From Candidatus Kapaibacterium sp. (lineage in GTDB: Bacteria > Bacteroidota > Ignavibacteria > Kapaibacteriales > UBA2268): 32,509 nt of DNA. The stretch lies in assembly GCA_028691175.1 (NCBI GenBank), contig JAQUZU010000005.1, forward strand, positions 1 through 32,509, given 5' to 3'. The number at the start of each line of letters is the position of its first letter. The first letter of the stretch is position 1. Made by a program: the position numbers and the translations under genes. The notes under the pieces are model-generated. The model saw nothing but the letters and a program-made list of their open reading frames with translations. It was not told the DNA's origin and made no database searches. Shown in pieces: positions 15,785 through 23,317 of the stretch.

Positions 15785-16828
15785 ATGGAAAATTCTGAAA
15801 AAAAATATAAAATTCTAATAGCTGAAGATGAAATCACTAATTCATTACTACTAAAAAGATTACTTACAAAAGCGAACTATGACGTAACAGTTACAAATAA
15901 TGGTGCGGCAGCATTCGAAGCAATGCAAAACGAAACTTTTGACGCAGTTCTTACCGACTGGATGATGCCAAACATGGACGGCATCGAACTTATCCAAAAA
16001 ATGCGTAGCGAAATGAAAGAACTTCCGCTGATAGTAATGATTACGGCACTTGTAAGCGAAGGCTCGCGAAATATCGCGTTAGAAGCCGGTGCAGACGAAT
16101 TTATCGCAAAGCCGATCGACGTAGAAGATCTTTTAATACACGTGAAAGACGGATTATGCAAAAAGAATCAGTCGGCTATGCCGGCTACTTTTACTCCGAC
16201 AAGTAAAAATAACGGTTTCGTCGCTGCAAACGCAAATACCGAGAAGCCACCATTCGTCGGCGTAGGCGTCGCCACCTCTACAGGCGGGCCGAGCGTACTT
16301 ATCGACATGTTCAGAAATATTCCGGAAGACGTTCCGGCAGCATTTTATCTTATCCAGCACGGACCAATCTGGATGCTGGATTTATTCACCACCAAGTTGC
16401 AGTCTGCAACTGCTCTGAAAGTATATCTTGCGCAAGACGGGCAGAAATCCGAACGCGGACGCATATATGTCGCTCCTGCCGACAAACACTTGACCATCGA
16501 CAAAGCCACCATGAAAATCGTACTCGACGACAATCCGAAAATCAACTTTGTTCGCCCATCGGCAGACCCGCTATTTACGTCGCTTTCGTATGCTTTCGGC
16601 AAATACAGTATCGGCGTAATCCTTACCGGATTAGGTCGCGACGGCGTTCAGGGAGTTTCGAATATTGCCGAAATCGGCGGTAAAGTAATAGTTCAGGATC
16701 CGCTCAAAGCAGTGGCTCCGCTTATGCCGCAAGCCGTCATCGACAGCGGAATCAATCTGACAATCGCTCAGACAGAAGACCTCGCTTTCACAACGAGAAA
16801 TACGATTGACGAATTATACGCAAACTAA
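15785..16828 (+). CDS. cheB: CheB-type response regulator, protein-glutamate methylesterase
   Basis: A receiver domain (about 8-122; acidic pocket ED14-15, phospho-acceptor Asp58 in VLTDWMMPNMDG, conserved Thr87 and Lys109 in AKP) is joined by a Ser/Thr/Asn-rich linker to a CheB methylesterase domain (about 157-347). The catalytic triad is intact: Ser165 (ATSTGGPS), His192 (IQHGP) and Asp286 (GLGRDG), close to the E. coli positions S164, H190 and D286. By family it removes methyl groups from, or deamidates, chemoreceptor glutamates when phosphorylated. No cheA, cheR, cheW or MCP gene is near and it is a single-gene unit, so it may work with che genes elsewhere or in a non-chemotaxis pathway. 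Confidence 0.9.
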   Translation: MENSEKKYKILIAEDEITNSLLLKRLLTKANYDVTVTNNGAAAFEAMQNETFDAVLTDWMMPNMDGIELIQKMRSEMKELPLIVMITALVSEGSRNIALEAGADEFIAKPIDVEDLLIHVKDGLCKKNQSAMPATFTPTSKNNGFVAANANTEKPPFVGVGVATSTGGPSVLIDMFRNIPEDVPAAFYLIQHGPIWMLDLFTTKLQSATALKVYLAQDGQKSERGRIYVAPADKHLTIDKATMKIVLDDNPKINFVRPSADPLFTSLSYAFGKYSIGVILTGLGRDGVQGVSNIAEIGGKVIVQDPLKAVAPLMPQAVIDSGINLTIAQTEDLAFTTRNTIDELYAN

Positions 16829-16874
16829 AGGACTTAGTCCTGTTGGCGTTTCATAACAAACTCACACATACACA

Positions 16875-16906
16875 AAAAAAGGGCGATCAATTTCGCCCTT
16901 TTTTTT
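16875..16906 (+). terminator. Intrinsic terminator of the cheB-like gene
   Basis: Stem AAAAAAGGGCGA (16875-16886), loop TCAATT, TCGCCC then eight T residues (16893-16906). A and T tracts on both sides could let it work in either direction. Confidence 0.92.
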
Positions 16907-17015
16907 GCATACAATCCGCATTTGTTTCTGAATTACAACAATTACTTAATTTGTCCCGCCTCTAAATAATCATTTTTGCATTTAGATATAATTTTCTCGA
17001 AAATCTTTTTTAAAG

Positions 17016-17047
17016 TTTGTTTTTGTTGTCAAATGTCGCTATTTTTG
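17016..17047 (+). promoter_or_regulatory. Predicted Bacteroidota-type promoter of the mmdADECB operon
   Basis: TTTG (17016-17019), 20-nt spacer, TATTTTTG (17040-17047), exact matches to both elements. Transcription would start near 17054. Confidence 0.58.
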
Positions 17048-17139
17048 TGTTTTATTAATTTATACATATTGGAAAAGTATATACAAAAAATAGAAAGTAA
17101 ACTTTTTCATTAATCATAAAAACAGGTAAAAAACTAAAT

Positions 17140-18696
17140 ATGAGTACTAACAAAGAAAAAATCGACGAGCTTCGCGAGAAGAAAGCCAAAGCCCTTTTAG
17201 GCGGTGGCGAAAAACGCATCGAGAAGCAGCATCAGCAGGGCAAACTCTCTGCAAGAGAGCGTCTCGGATTACTGTTTGATAATGGATTCTATGATGAATT
17301 CTTTATTTTTGCAGAACCAAACAAACAACTTTGCGATCATCCAAACGCTAAAGAAATGCACGCAGACGGCGTTGCAACCGCTTTGGGCGCAGTAGATGGC
17401 AGATTAGCTTATGCCGCATCGCAGGACTTCACGGTTTCCGGCGGTTCAGTAGGCTATATGCACGCATGGAAAATTTGCGAAATGGGTCGCAAGGCTCTTC
17501 GCGACGGTGCACCATTTATTACAATCAACGATTCGGGTGGAGCACGTATTCAGGAAGGTATCAACGCATTGCGCGGATATGGTGAAATATTTTATCACAA
17601 CACATTGCTCTCCGGCGTAGTTCCGCAGATTGCAATCATCTCCGGCCCGTGTGCGGGCGGTGCTGCATATTCTCCGGCTTTGATGGATTTCATCATTATG
17701 GTCAAGAATACCGGCAAGTTGTTCATCACCGGTCCTAACGTAATCAAAGAAGTTACCGGCGAAGACATTTCCGCAGAAGAACTCGGCGGCGCAATGGCTC
17801 ACGCAGTTAACAGTGGTAACATTCACTTTGTAGCAGAAGACGACGAAGACGCAATTGCAATTACCAAGAAACTTCTTAGTTATTTGCCGAGCAACAATAC
17901 AGAAGAACCACCGTACACCGGTTCTTGCGAACTTGAAATTCCAAACGACGAATCACTCAACAGCATTTTGCCGGATGATCCGCGCGAAGCATACGACATG
18001 TTCGATGTATTGAACAAAGTATTCGATCCGGGTTCGATCTTCGAAATTCAGGCAGATTGGGCTAAATCAATCATTATCGCTTTCGCTCGCCTCAACGGCA
18101 GAGTAGTCGGCGTAGTTGCTAATCAACCGAACTATATGGGCGGTATCCTCGACATCAACTCGAGCGATAAAGGTGCTCGTTTCATCCGTTTCTGCAACGC
18201 ATTCAATATTCCTATATTGACATTAGTAGATGTACCGGGCTTTATGCCGGGTATCGAGCAGGAATTTGGCGGCATTATTCGCCACGGCGCTAAGATGCTC
18301 TTTGCTTATTCTTCGGCAACAGTTCCGAAACTGACTCTTATTCTCCGCAAGGCTTATGGTGGAGCATTCTTGGCAATGTGTGCTAAATCTCTCGGTGCAG
18401 ACCGCGTAGCTGCATGGCCAACTGCAGAAATCGCCGTTATGGGACCTGAAGGTGCAGTTGCAGTACTTAATAAAGATGAAATCAAAAACGCTGCAGATCC
18501 GAAGGCAAAACGCCAAGAACTCATTCAAGAGTACAAAGACAATTTGCTCAACCCATACGTTGCAGCATCTATCGGCATGATTGACTCCGTTATCGAACCA
18601 ATGCAGACTCGTCTTTACTTATCGATTGCTCTCGAAACATCTAAGAGCAAGAGAGAATTAAGACCACAGAAAAAACACGGCTTAATTCCAATGTAA
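17140..18696 (+). CDS. mmdA: Methylmalonyl-CoA decarboxylase alpha subunit (carboxyltransferase)
   Basis: Carboxyltransferase subunit (518 aa) of the Na+-pumping decarboxylase: it moves the carboxyl group of (S)-methylmalonyl-CoA to biotin on MmdC, releasing propionyl-CoA. It has the two crotonase-like halves of the acyl-CoA carboxyltransferase family. The N-half has SGGARIQEG (about 131-139) and SGPCAGGAAYSPAL, and the C-half has DVPGFMPG (about 363-370), EFGGIIRHGAKML and KAYGGAFLAM (about 403-412), the glycine-rich oxyanion loops. The C-terminus PQKKHGLIPM is typical. Propionyl-CoA carboxylase beta chains look alike; what decides for MmdA is the downstream mmdD-E-C-B set and the lack of a biotin carboxylase gene. 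It is the first gene of a five-gene operon. Confidence 0.95.
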   Translation: MSTNKEKIDELREKKAKALLGGGEKRIEKQHQQGKLSARERLGLLFDNGFYDEFFIFAEPNKQLCDHPNAKEMHADGVATALGAVDGRLAYAASQDFTVSGGSVGYMHAWKICEMGRKALRDGAPFITINDSGGARIQEGINALRGYGEIFYHNTLLSGVVPQIAIISGPCAGGAAYSPALMDFIIMVKNTGKLFITGPNVIKEVTGEDISAEELGGAMAHAVNSGNIHFVAEDDEDAIAITKKLLSYLPSNNTEEPPYTGSCELEIPNDESLNSILPDDPREAYDMFDVLNKVFDPGSIFEIQADWAKSIIIAFARLNGRVVGVVANQPNYMGGILDINSSDKGARFIRFCNAFNIPILTLVDVPGFMPGIEQEFGGIIRHGAKMLFAYSSATVPKLTLILRKAYGGAFLAMCAKSLGADRVAAWPTAEIAVMGPEGAVAVLNKDEIKNAADPKAKRQELIQEYKDNLLNPYVAASIGMIDSVIEPMQTRLYLSIALETSKSKRELRPQKKHGLIPM

Positions 18697-18723
18697 CAGT
18701 AACAATGAGAATATAAAAAAATA

Positions 18724-19086
18724 ATGAATGATAACGTTTTATTAGCCACACAAATGCTCGTAATTGGAGTGGGTGGCGTGTTTGTAGCATTGATATTTTT
18801 TGCAATTGTAATTGCAATAATTCGCGATGCTAAATCTTGGTTCGGGAAAAAACAACAACCGGCTGCTGCTGTTTCTGCAGAAAAATCAGTTGTCTCTGTT
18901 CCGAAGGAGGATCCACGCGATATCGTGGCAATAATTTCTGCTGCTGCCGAAGTCGCTTATGGCAAAAGAGTTAAAATTACGAAAATATCCTTCTTACAAA
19001 GTCATGCAGATTCCGGATGGACAGAGTATAGCAGGTTGGGCACAATGTCGAACCATAACATAATATTGAAGGGAACCATGAGATGA
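18724..19086 (+). CDS. mmdD: Methylmalonyl-CoA decarboxylase delta subunit (OadG-like)
   Basis: Small membrane subunit (120 aa) that holds the soluble carboxyltransferase and biotin carrier on the MmdB pump. It has one N-terminal membrane helix (about 10-33, MLVIGVGGVFVALIFFAIVIAII) as in OadG, a flexible Ala/Val/Lys linker, then a cytoplasmic tail (about 62-117) with YGKRVKITKISF and GTMSNHNI. This tail is matched by the next gene, mmdE. The stop overlaps the mmdE start (ATGA), indicating coupled translation. It starts 27 nt after mmdA. Confidence 0.9.
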   Translation: MNDNVLLATQMLVIGVGGVFVALIFFAIVIAIIRDAKSWFGKKQQPAAAVSAEKSVVSVPKEDPRDIVAIISAAAEVAYGKRVKITKISFLQSHADSGWTEYSRLGTMSNHNIILKGTMR

Positions 19087-19268
19087 AAGATGAAAAAATA
19101 TCCGAAGAAATTCTCGCCTTAATTACTGCCGTTGCAGTCGCTGCAACAGGTAAAAAGGTTGAAGTAAAAAGAATCAGTTTCCTAAATCCGCAACAAGAAA
19201 ACCGTAGTTGGACTCTTGTCGGAAAAGTAAATACAATGTCGAATCATAATTATAATTTAAAAGGATAA
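19083..19268 (+). CDS. mmdE: Methylmalonyl-CoA decarboxylase epsilon subunit
   Basis: A 61-residue soluble protein that repeats the C-terminal half of MmdD without its membrane helix: ATGKKVEVKRISFL here against YGKRVKITKISFL in MmdD, and NTMSNHNYNLKG against GTMSNHNIILKG. In Veillonella parvula, MmdE is likewise a very small subunit homologous to the MmdD tail and stabilises the complex. The same order (mmdADECB) here supports the call. It starts inside the mmdD stop (4-nt overlap) and ends 6 nt before mmdC. Confidence 0.88.
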   Translation: MKDEKISEEILALITAVAVAATGKKVEVKRISFLNPQQENRSWTLVGKVNTMSNHNYNLKG

Positions 19269-19274
19269 ATATAA

Positions 19275-19688
19275 ATGAAAAAATTGAGAATTGCCGTTGA
19301 TGGCAAACAATACGATGTGGAAGTCGAAATCTTGGAAGATGACGAAAATAACGTTCTTCCATCTTATTACAACCAAACTGCTCCGGTTAATGTAGCACCA
19401 CGTGCTGCTGCTCCGGCTGCTGCTGCCGCAGCTGCCGCTCCGCGTGCAAAGAAGACTCCGACTAAAGCTGCAGGCGAGAACGAATTAACTTCACCTATCA
19501 ACGGTGTAGTTCTCGAAATCCCGACCAAAGCTGGTCAGACAGTTGCTGAAGGCGAAGTTGTAATCGTACTTGAAGCTATGAAAATGAAAACTAATATTTC
19601 TTCTCCAAAAGCAGGCGAAATTGCATCTATAAATGTAAGCCTCGGTGACCGCGTAGAAGCAGGTCAGAGCCTCGTTACATTTAAATAA
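19275..19688 (+). CDS. mmdC: Methylmalonyl-CoA decarboxylase gamma subunit, biotin carrier protein
   Basis: Biotin carboxyl carrier (137 aa). An N-terminal segment (1-30) is followed by an Ala/Pro-rich swinging linker (about 36-56, a run of Ala encoded by GCT/GCC/GCA codons) and a biotinyl domain (about 70-137). The biotinylated lysine is Lys103 in EAMKMKT, 35 residues from the C-terminus as in other BCCP domains. It carries CO2 from MmdA to MmdB. It lies 6 nt after mmdE and 11 nt before mmdB. A biotin protein ligase must be supplied from elsewhere. Confidence 0.94.
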   Translation: MKKLRIAVDGKQYDVEVEILEDDENNVLPSYYNQTAPVNVAPRAAAPAAAAAAAAPRAKKTPTKAAGENELTSPINGVVLEIPTKAGQTVAEGEVVIVLEAMKMKTNISSPKAGEIASINVSLGDRVEAGQSLVTFK

Positions 19689-19699
19689 GGATACATAAA

Positions 19700-20830
19700 A
19701 TGTTAGAAGCTTTTGAACGATTTGTCGGCAGTATGGGCTTCCAAGCCCTCACTGCCGGTAACGTGCTAATGATGTTAATCGCCGGAGTATTGATCTGGTT
19801 GGCAATTAAAAAAGGTTTTGAACCACTGCTGCTTTTGCCGATTGGCTTAGGCGCTTTGCTGACAAATATTCCGCTTAACGGACTGCTTAACGAGCCGACT
19901 GCCGAAGCAATAGGCGGCTTATACTATTACATTTCGCAGGGTATTCATCTCGAAATCTTTCCGCCTTTGATCTTTTTGGGCATTGGCGCGATGACGGATT
20001 TCGGTCCGCTGCTGGCTAATCCGAAAACCTTCTTATTAGGTGCCGGTGCGCAATTCGGTGTATTCTCGGCTCTTTTTCTTGCGATTATGCTGGGTTTCTC
20101 TCCGCGAGAAGCCGCTTCCATCGGTATTATCGGTGGTGCTGACGGCCCGACTGCGATATTCCTGACTTTGAAACTTGCTCCGCATTTACTTGGTCCAATC
20201 GCTGTGGCTGCATATTCATATATGGCATTGATTCCTATGATTCAGCCGCCGATTATGAAATTGATGACCACAAAGAAAGAACGCGAAGTAGTGATGACTA
20301 CTTCTAAACCTGTTAGCAAGAATGTCCGCATAATCTTCCCGATTATCGTTATGGTGTTCTCGCTATTGGTAGTACCTGCTTCTGCAGCCTTAATCGGTAT
20401 GCTTATGGCCGGTAACTTACTTAAAGAATCGGGCGTTGTGGAGAGACTTTCAAACATGGCTCAAAACGAATTGATGAATATCGTTACTTTCTTCTTGGGT
20501 ACAAGCGTTGGTATGACAATGAGCGCCGACTCTTTCCTTTCGATTGCTACATTGAAGATTATCGTGCTTGGCGTACTTGCTTTCGGATTTTCAACTTTCG
20601 GTGGTCTGGTACTTGGTAAAATTCTTTATAAAGTAACCGGCGGAAAAGTTAATCCGCTTATCGGTGCGGCAGGTGTATCTGCAGTTCCGATGGCAGCTCG
20701 CGTGGCTCATAACGAAGGACAGAAATACAATCATAATAATTACTTGCTTATGCACGCAATGGGCCCGAACGTCGCAGGCGTAATCGGCTCGGCTGTTGCT
20801 GCAGGTATTCTGCTATCGTTCTTCCAATAA
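19700..20830 (+). CDS. mmdB: Methylmalonyl-CoA decarboxylase beta subunit, Na+ pump
   Basis: Integral membrane subunit (376 aa) that decarboxylates carboxybiotin and couples this to export of two Na+ ions. Hydrophobic segments fill nearly the whole protein. The family's key motif GADGPTAIF lies at 146-154, with Asp148 equivalent to the essential Asp203 of Klebsiella OadB. It is followed by the AYSYMALIPMIQPP segment, and near the C-terminus by the re-entrant SAVPMAARV and MGPNVAGVIGSAVAAG stretches. It could equally be called OadB; the operon content decides for MmdB. It is the last gene of the operon and is closed by a terminator 22 nt downstream. Confidence 0.95.
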   Translation: MLEAFERFVGSMGFQALTAGNVLMMLIAGVLIWLAIKKGFEPLLLLPIGLGALLTNIPLNGLLNEPTAEAIGGLYYYISQGIHLEIFPPLIFLGIGAMTDFGPLLANPKTFLLGAGAQFGVFSALFLAIMLGFSPREAASIGIIGGADGPTAIFLTLKLAPHLLGPIAVAAYSYMALIPMIQPPIMKLMTTKKEREVVMTTSKPVSKNVRIIFPIIVMVFSLLVVPASAALIGMLMAGNLLKESGVVERLSNMAQNELMNIVTFFLGTSVGMTMSADSFLSIATLKIIVLGVLAFGFSTFGGLVLGKILYKVTGGKVNPLIGAAGVSAVPMAARVAHNEGQKYNHNNYLLMHAMGPNVAGVIGSAVAAGILLSFFQ

Positions 20831-20851
20831 GAAGTAACGACAGCTAATTTT

Positions 20852-20885
20852 AAAGCCGAATCTCATCAGCAGGTTCGGCTTTTTT
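20852..20885 (+). terminator. Intrinsic terminator of the mmdADECB operon
   Basis: Stem AAAGCCGAA (20852-20860) / TTCGGCTTT (20874-20882) with a T tract to 20885. Confidence 0.9.
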
Positions 20886-20944
20886 GTATATAAAGTGAAA
20901 AAACGCAGTAATAATGAAAAAAAACTAAAATATTTTCGAAAAAA

Positions 20945-20976
20945 GTTGCAAACGATTTTTTTTTTTTTTAAATTTG
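20945..20976 (+). promoter_or_regulatory. Predicted Bacteroidota-type promoter of the small ORF and repeat-protein gene
   Basis: GTTG (20945-20948, three of four matches to TTTG), a 20-nt spacer that is mostly a T run, then TAAATTTG (20969-20976), an exact TAnnTTTG. The start site would be near 20983, 53 nt upstream of the small ORF. Confidence 0.5.
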
Positions 20977-21035
20977 TAAACAACGACAACGACATAATGC
21001 GTTGTATTTTTATTAATTTATTTTGGAGGTTTCTA

Positions 21036-21098
21036 ATGATACAGTCGTTAGAAAAGAATAGGGAGAAATTTGAGAACCCTGAGTTCTACAAAACATAG
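21036..21098 (+). CDS. 20-codon ORF with strong Shine-Dalgarno; frame continues after TAG
   Basis: The ATG at 21036 has a strong GGAGG site (21025-21029) at good spacing, one of the best in the window, and encodes a charged peptide beginning MIQSLEKNREKFE and ending at TAG (21096-21098). The same frame stays open for 31 more codons (21099-21191, including AEITINGYSGKLAGG) and ends at TAA (21192-21194), which overlaps the next gene's ATG as TAATG. There is no in-frame ATG after the TAG. It may be a short leader peptide that couples translation to the next gene, or a 52-residue gene broken by a nonsense mutation. I do not recognise either part. Confidence 0.42.
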   Translation: MIQSLEKNREKFENPEFYKT

Positions 21099-21193
21099 TT
21101 CTCAGCTGAAATAACAATTAATGGATACAGCGGAAAATTAGCTGGCGGTAAATATAATTCCGAATTAATAATATTTTACAAGGAGAGTAAATA

Positions 21194-22147
21194 ATGAAAA
21201 ATTTCAATATGATTTTTAGTTCCATAGTGTTTTTATCTATATCTTCTATGGTATGTTTTGCAAAAGCAGAAACAAAGACAATTAATACTGAGTTGGGGGA
21301 ATGTACCCATAAGATGGAGTTAATCGACGGCGACGGCGACGGCAAGTATGATTTAATAAAAAATTATTTCATTGGTGGCGACGGTGTGTGTTATAAACAT
21401 ACAGAAGGCCCAATAAAAAAACCGGAAACAAAGACAATTAATACTAAGTTGGGGGAATATACCCATAAGATGGAGCTAATCGACCGCGACGGCGACGGCA
21501 AATATGATTTAATAAAAAATTATTTCATTGGTGGCGACGGTGTGTGTTATAAACATACAGAAGGCCCAATAAAAGAAATAGCTGTACCTAAAAATCCTTC
21601 GTTTGAACATAACGCACAAAGATTCTGTAGCGATATTGAAAATATGGTTTTCTATGCTAAAGATTATACTCACTTAGATCTGCAGGATACAGCAAGCCAT
21701 ATTTCTCCAAATATGGAAGTAGTATTATATACTAATCCGGAATGCGACGGTACATGGTTTGCAACAATCACATCCAATGCTCTCGGAGAGTATAAGATCG
21801 AAAAATATGCCGTTTTTGAGATGACCGACACACAATTCTTACAATTATTCTTAACTCCATACGGCATTTCTGCCGAGGGACATACTCCGGAAGATTTTAT
21901 AATTACTTGTCCCGATATTATTACCGGCGAAACAATTGATTTGACGCTCGGAACTCTCGCTGCTCAGATATACAATAAATTTGAATTATTCAATTCAGAG
22001 GGTTTGCTTATTTCAACAATAATTAATGATTCAAAACTTAAATTTTTATCATTCTCCACATCCGGTCTGCCGAACGGAACATATATTATCCGTAATACCT
22101 CTACTCTGAACGAAACTGATACAAAGACTATTCTCCTAAATAAATAG
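21194..22147 (+). CDS. T9SS-exported protein with duplicated Ca2+-loop-like unit
   Basis: A 317-residue secreted protein of unknown function. A signal peptide (1-25, ending CFAKA) precedes two 52-residue repeats (26-77 and 78-129), each with an EF-hand-like or thrombospondin-3-like acidic loop: DGDGDGKYDLIK (about 46-57) and DRDGDGKYDLIK (about 98-109). They are followed by GGDGVCYKHTEGPIK. The middle part (130-240) has several Cys and no family I recognise. The last 75 residues (about 243-317) fit a T9SS type A sorting domain (KFELFNSEGLLISTI, then LPNGTYIIRN, then TKTILLNK). The start has AAGGAG 8 nt upstream and overlaps the preceding TAA. Codons and intergenic bases here are more AT-rich than in the neighbouring operons. 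Confidence 0.78.
   Translation: MKNFNMIFSSIVFLSISSMVCFAKAETKTINTELGECTHKMELIDGDGDGKYDLIKNYFIGGDGVCYKHTEGPIKKPETKTINTKLGEYTHKMELIDRDGDGKYDLIKNYFIGGDGVCYKHTEGPIKEIAVPKNPSFEHNAQRFCSDIENMVFYAKDYTHLDLQDTASHISPNMEVVLYTNPECDGTWFATITSNALGEYKIEKYAVFEMTDTQFLQLFLTPYGISAEGHTPEDFIITCPDIITGETIDLTLGTLAAQIYNKFELFNSEGLLISTIINDSKLKFLSFSTSGLPNGTYIIRNTSTLNETDTKTILLNK
21269..21574 (+). repeat. Tandem 156-bp in-gene duplication
   Basis: Two copies (21269-21418 and 21425-21574, period 156 bp or 52 codons) differ at five positions over 150 aligned bases by my count. Three differences change the protein (Glu to Lys, Cys to Tyr, Gly to Arg) and two are silent. The near-identity points to a recent duplication or ongoing gene conversion. 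Confidence 0.9.
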
Positions 22148-22166
22148 TCCTGAAAATATAATTTAT

Positions 22167-22201
22167 AGAGCCGTACCTCGCTTGTGGGTTCGGCTCTTTT
22201 T
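22167..22201 (+). terminator. Intrinsic terminator of the repeat-protein gene
   Basis: Stem AGAGCCG (22167-22173) / CGGCTCT (22191-22197) with further inner pairing (ACC/GGT), then a T tract. Confidence 0.88.
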
Positions 22202-22226
22202 GTATTATATATTGTTTTTTTCAATT

Positions 22227-22258
22227 TTTGTTATTTCGATAAATTCTTCGTAATTTTG
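22227..22258 (+). promoter_or_regulatory. Predicted Bacteroidota-type promoter of the UDP-glucuronate decarboxylase gene
   Basis: TTTG (22227-22230), 20-nt spacer, TAATTTTG (22251-22258), exact matches to both elements, leaving a leader of about 28 nt. Confidence 0.6.
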
Positions 22259-22292
22259 TATCATATATTCTAACAACAACTTAGGCATTAAT

Positions 22293-23231
22293 ATGGCAAG
22301 AGTACTCATTACGGGCGGAGCAGGATTTCTCGGCTCGCATTTGTGCGAAAAATTCCTCGCAGCAGGCGACGAAGTCATCTGCATGGATAATTTCCTGACC
22401 GGCTCTCCCGATAACGTCGCACACCTTATCGGCAATCCGAATTTTACTTTTATAGAACATGACGTAACAAATTATATATATATATCCGGCGATTTGGACT
22501 ATATTTTGCACTTTGCATCGCCGGCTTCGCCATTTGATTATCTCAAATATCCGATTCAGACACTAAAAGTAGGCTCGATCGGCACGATGCATTGCCTCGG
22601 TCTTGCAAAAGAAAAACATGCCCGCTTCCTTCTTGCTTCAACGAGTGAAGTCTATGGCGATCCGCTTGTACATCCGCAAACCGAAGAATACTGGGGAAAC
22701 GTTAATCCGGTCGGCATTCGTGGCGTATATGACGAAGCGAAACGCTTTGCCGAAGCAATGACAATGGCATATCAGCGCTATCATGGCGTGGAGACGCGCA
22801 TAGTCAGAATTTTCAACACATACGGTCCGCGCATGCGCATCAACGACGGCAGAGCGATTCCGGCATTTATTTCGCAAGCTCTTGATAATGAAGACGTTAC
22901 GGTCTTCGGCGACGGCATGCAGACTCGCTCGGTTTGCTACGTATCGGACTTAGTCGAAGGCATTCGCCGTCTGCTTCTTTCGGACGAACTCGAACCGACA
23001 AATATCGGCAATCCGGACGAACTCACCATGCTCGACCTCGCGAAGGAAATAATCGAATTAACCGGCTCGAAGAGCAAGATTATTTTCAAAGACCTGCCAC
23101 AGGACGACCCGAAAGTTCGCAAGCCGAACACCGCAAAAGCAATTCGCACACTCAATTGGCATGCCGTGGTAAATCGCCACGAAGGCTTGGAAAAAACAAT
23201 CGCGGACTTCCGCAAACGTTTAGGCAAATAA
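22293..23231 (+). CDS. uxs: UDP-glucuronate decarboxylase (UDP-xylose synthase), SDR family
   Basis: NAD+-dependent extended short-chain dehydrogenase (312 aa) that converts UDP-glucuronate to UDP-xylose for surface polysaccharides. Seen: the NAD-binding motif GGAGFLG (8-14), the acidic residue MDNFLTG (31-37) binding adenosine ribose, HFASPASP (73-80), the STSEVYGDP segment (116-124) with the UXS-type Glu119, and catalytic Tyr146-x3-Lys150 (GVYDEAKR). RIFNTYGPRM and the C-terminal RSVCYVSDLV are also typical of UXS rather than dTDP-glucose dehydratase or UDP-glucose epimerase. No other nucleotide-sugar gene is adjacent. It has its own promoter and terminator. Confidence 0.92.
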   Translation: MARVLITGGAGFLGSHLCEKFLAAGDEVICMDNFLTGSPDNVAHLIGNPNFTFIEHDVTNYIYISGDLDYILHFASPASPFDYLKYPIQTLKVGSIGTMHCLGLAKEKHARFLLASTSEVYGDPLVHPQTEEYWGNVNPVGIRGVYDEAKRFAEAMTMAYQRYHGVETRIVRIFNTYGPRMRINDGRAIPAFISQALDNEDVTVFGDGMQTRSVCYVSDLVEGIRRLLLSDELEPTNIGNPDELTMLDLAKEIIELTGSKSKIIFKDLPQDDPKVRKPNTAKAIRTLNWHAVVNRHEGLEKTIADFRKRLGK

Positions 23232-23275
23232 AGTAGCCGGCGTGCCGCAATGTAGCGGACGACGCAACTTATAAA

Positions 23276-23300
23276 GGGCGGATTTTTCCGCCCATTTTTT
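23276..23300 (+). terminator. Intrinsic terminator of uxs
   Basis: Stem GGGCGGA (23276-23282) / TCCGCCC (23287-23293), T-rich loop, then A and six T residues. Confidence 0.9.
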
Positions 23301-23317
23301 TATAAATTTATATTTTT

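Larger units (their letters stand above)
16829..17139. other. 311-nt intergenic region, cheB to mmdA
   Basis: The first 80 nt hold the cheB terminator. The remaining sequence is AT-rich and carries the predicted mmd promoter at 17016-17047, leaving a leader of about 85 nt. I see no ORF with a ribosome binding site and no recognisable riboswitch. Confidence 0.7.

Noticed and set aside
20895..21035. An in-frame upstream extension of the 20-codon ORF beginning at 20895.
   Set aside because: It runs through the predicted promoter and a long T tract (encoding poly-Phe) and has no ribosome binding site. The ATG at 21036 with GGAGG is the better start.
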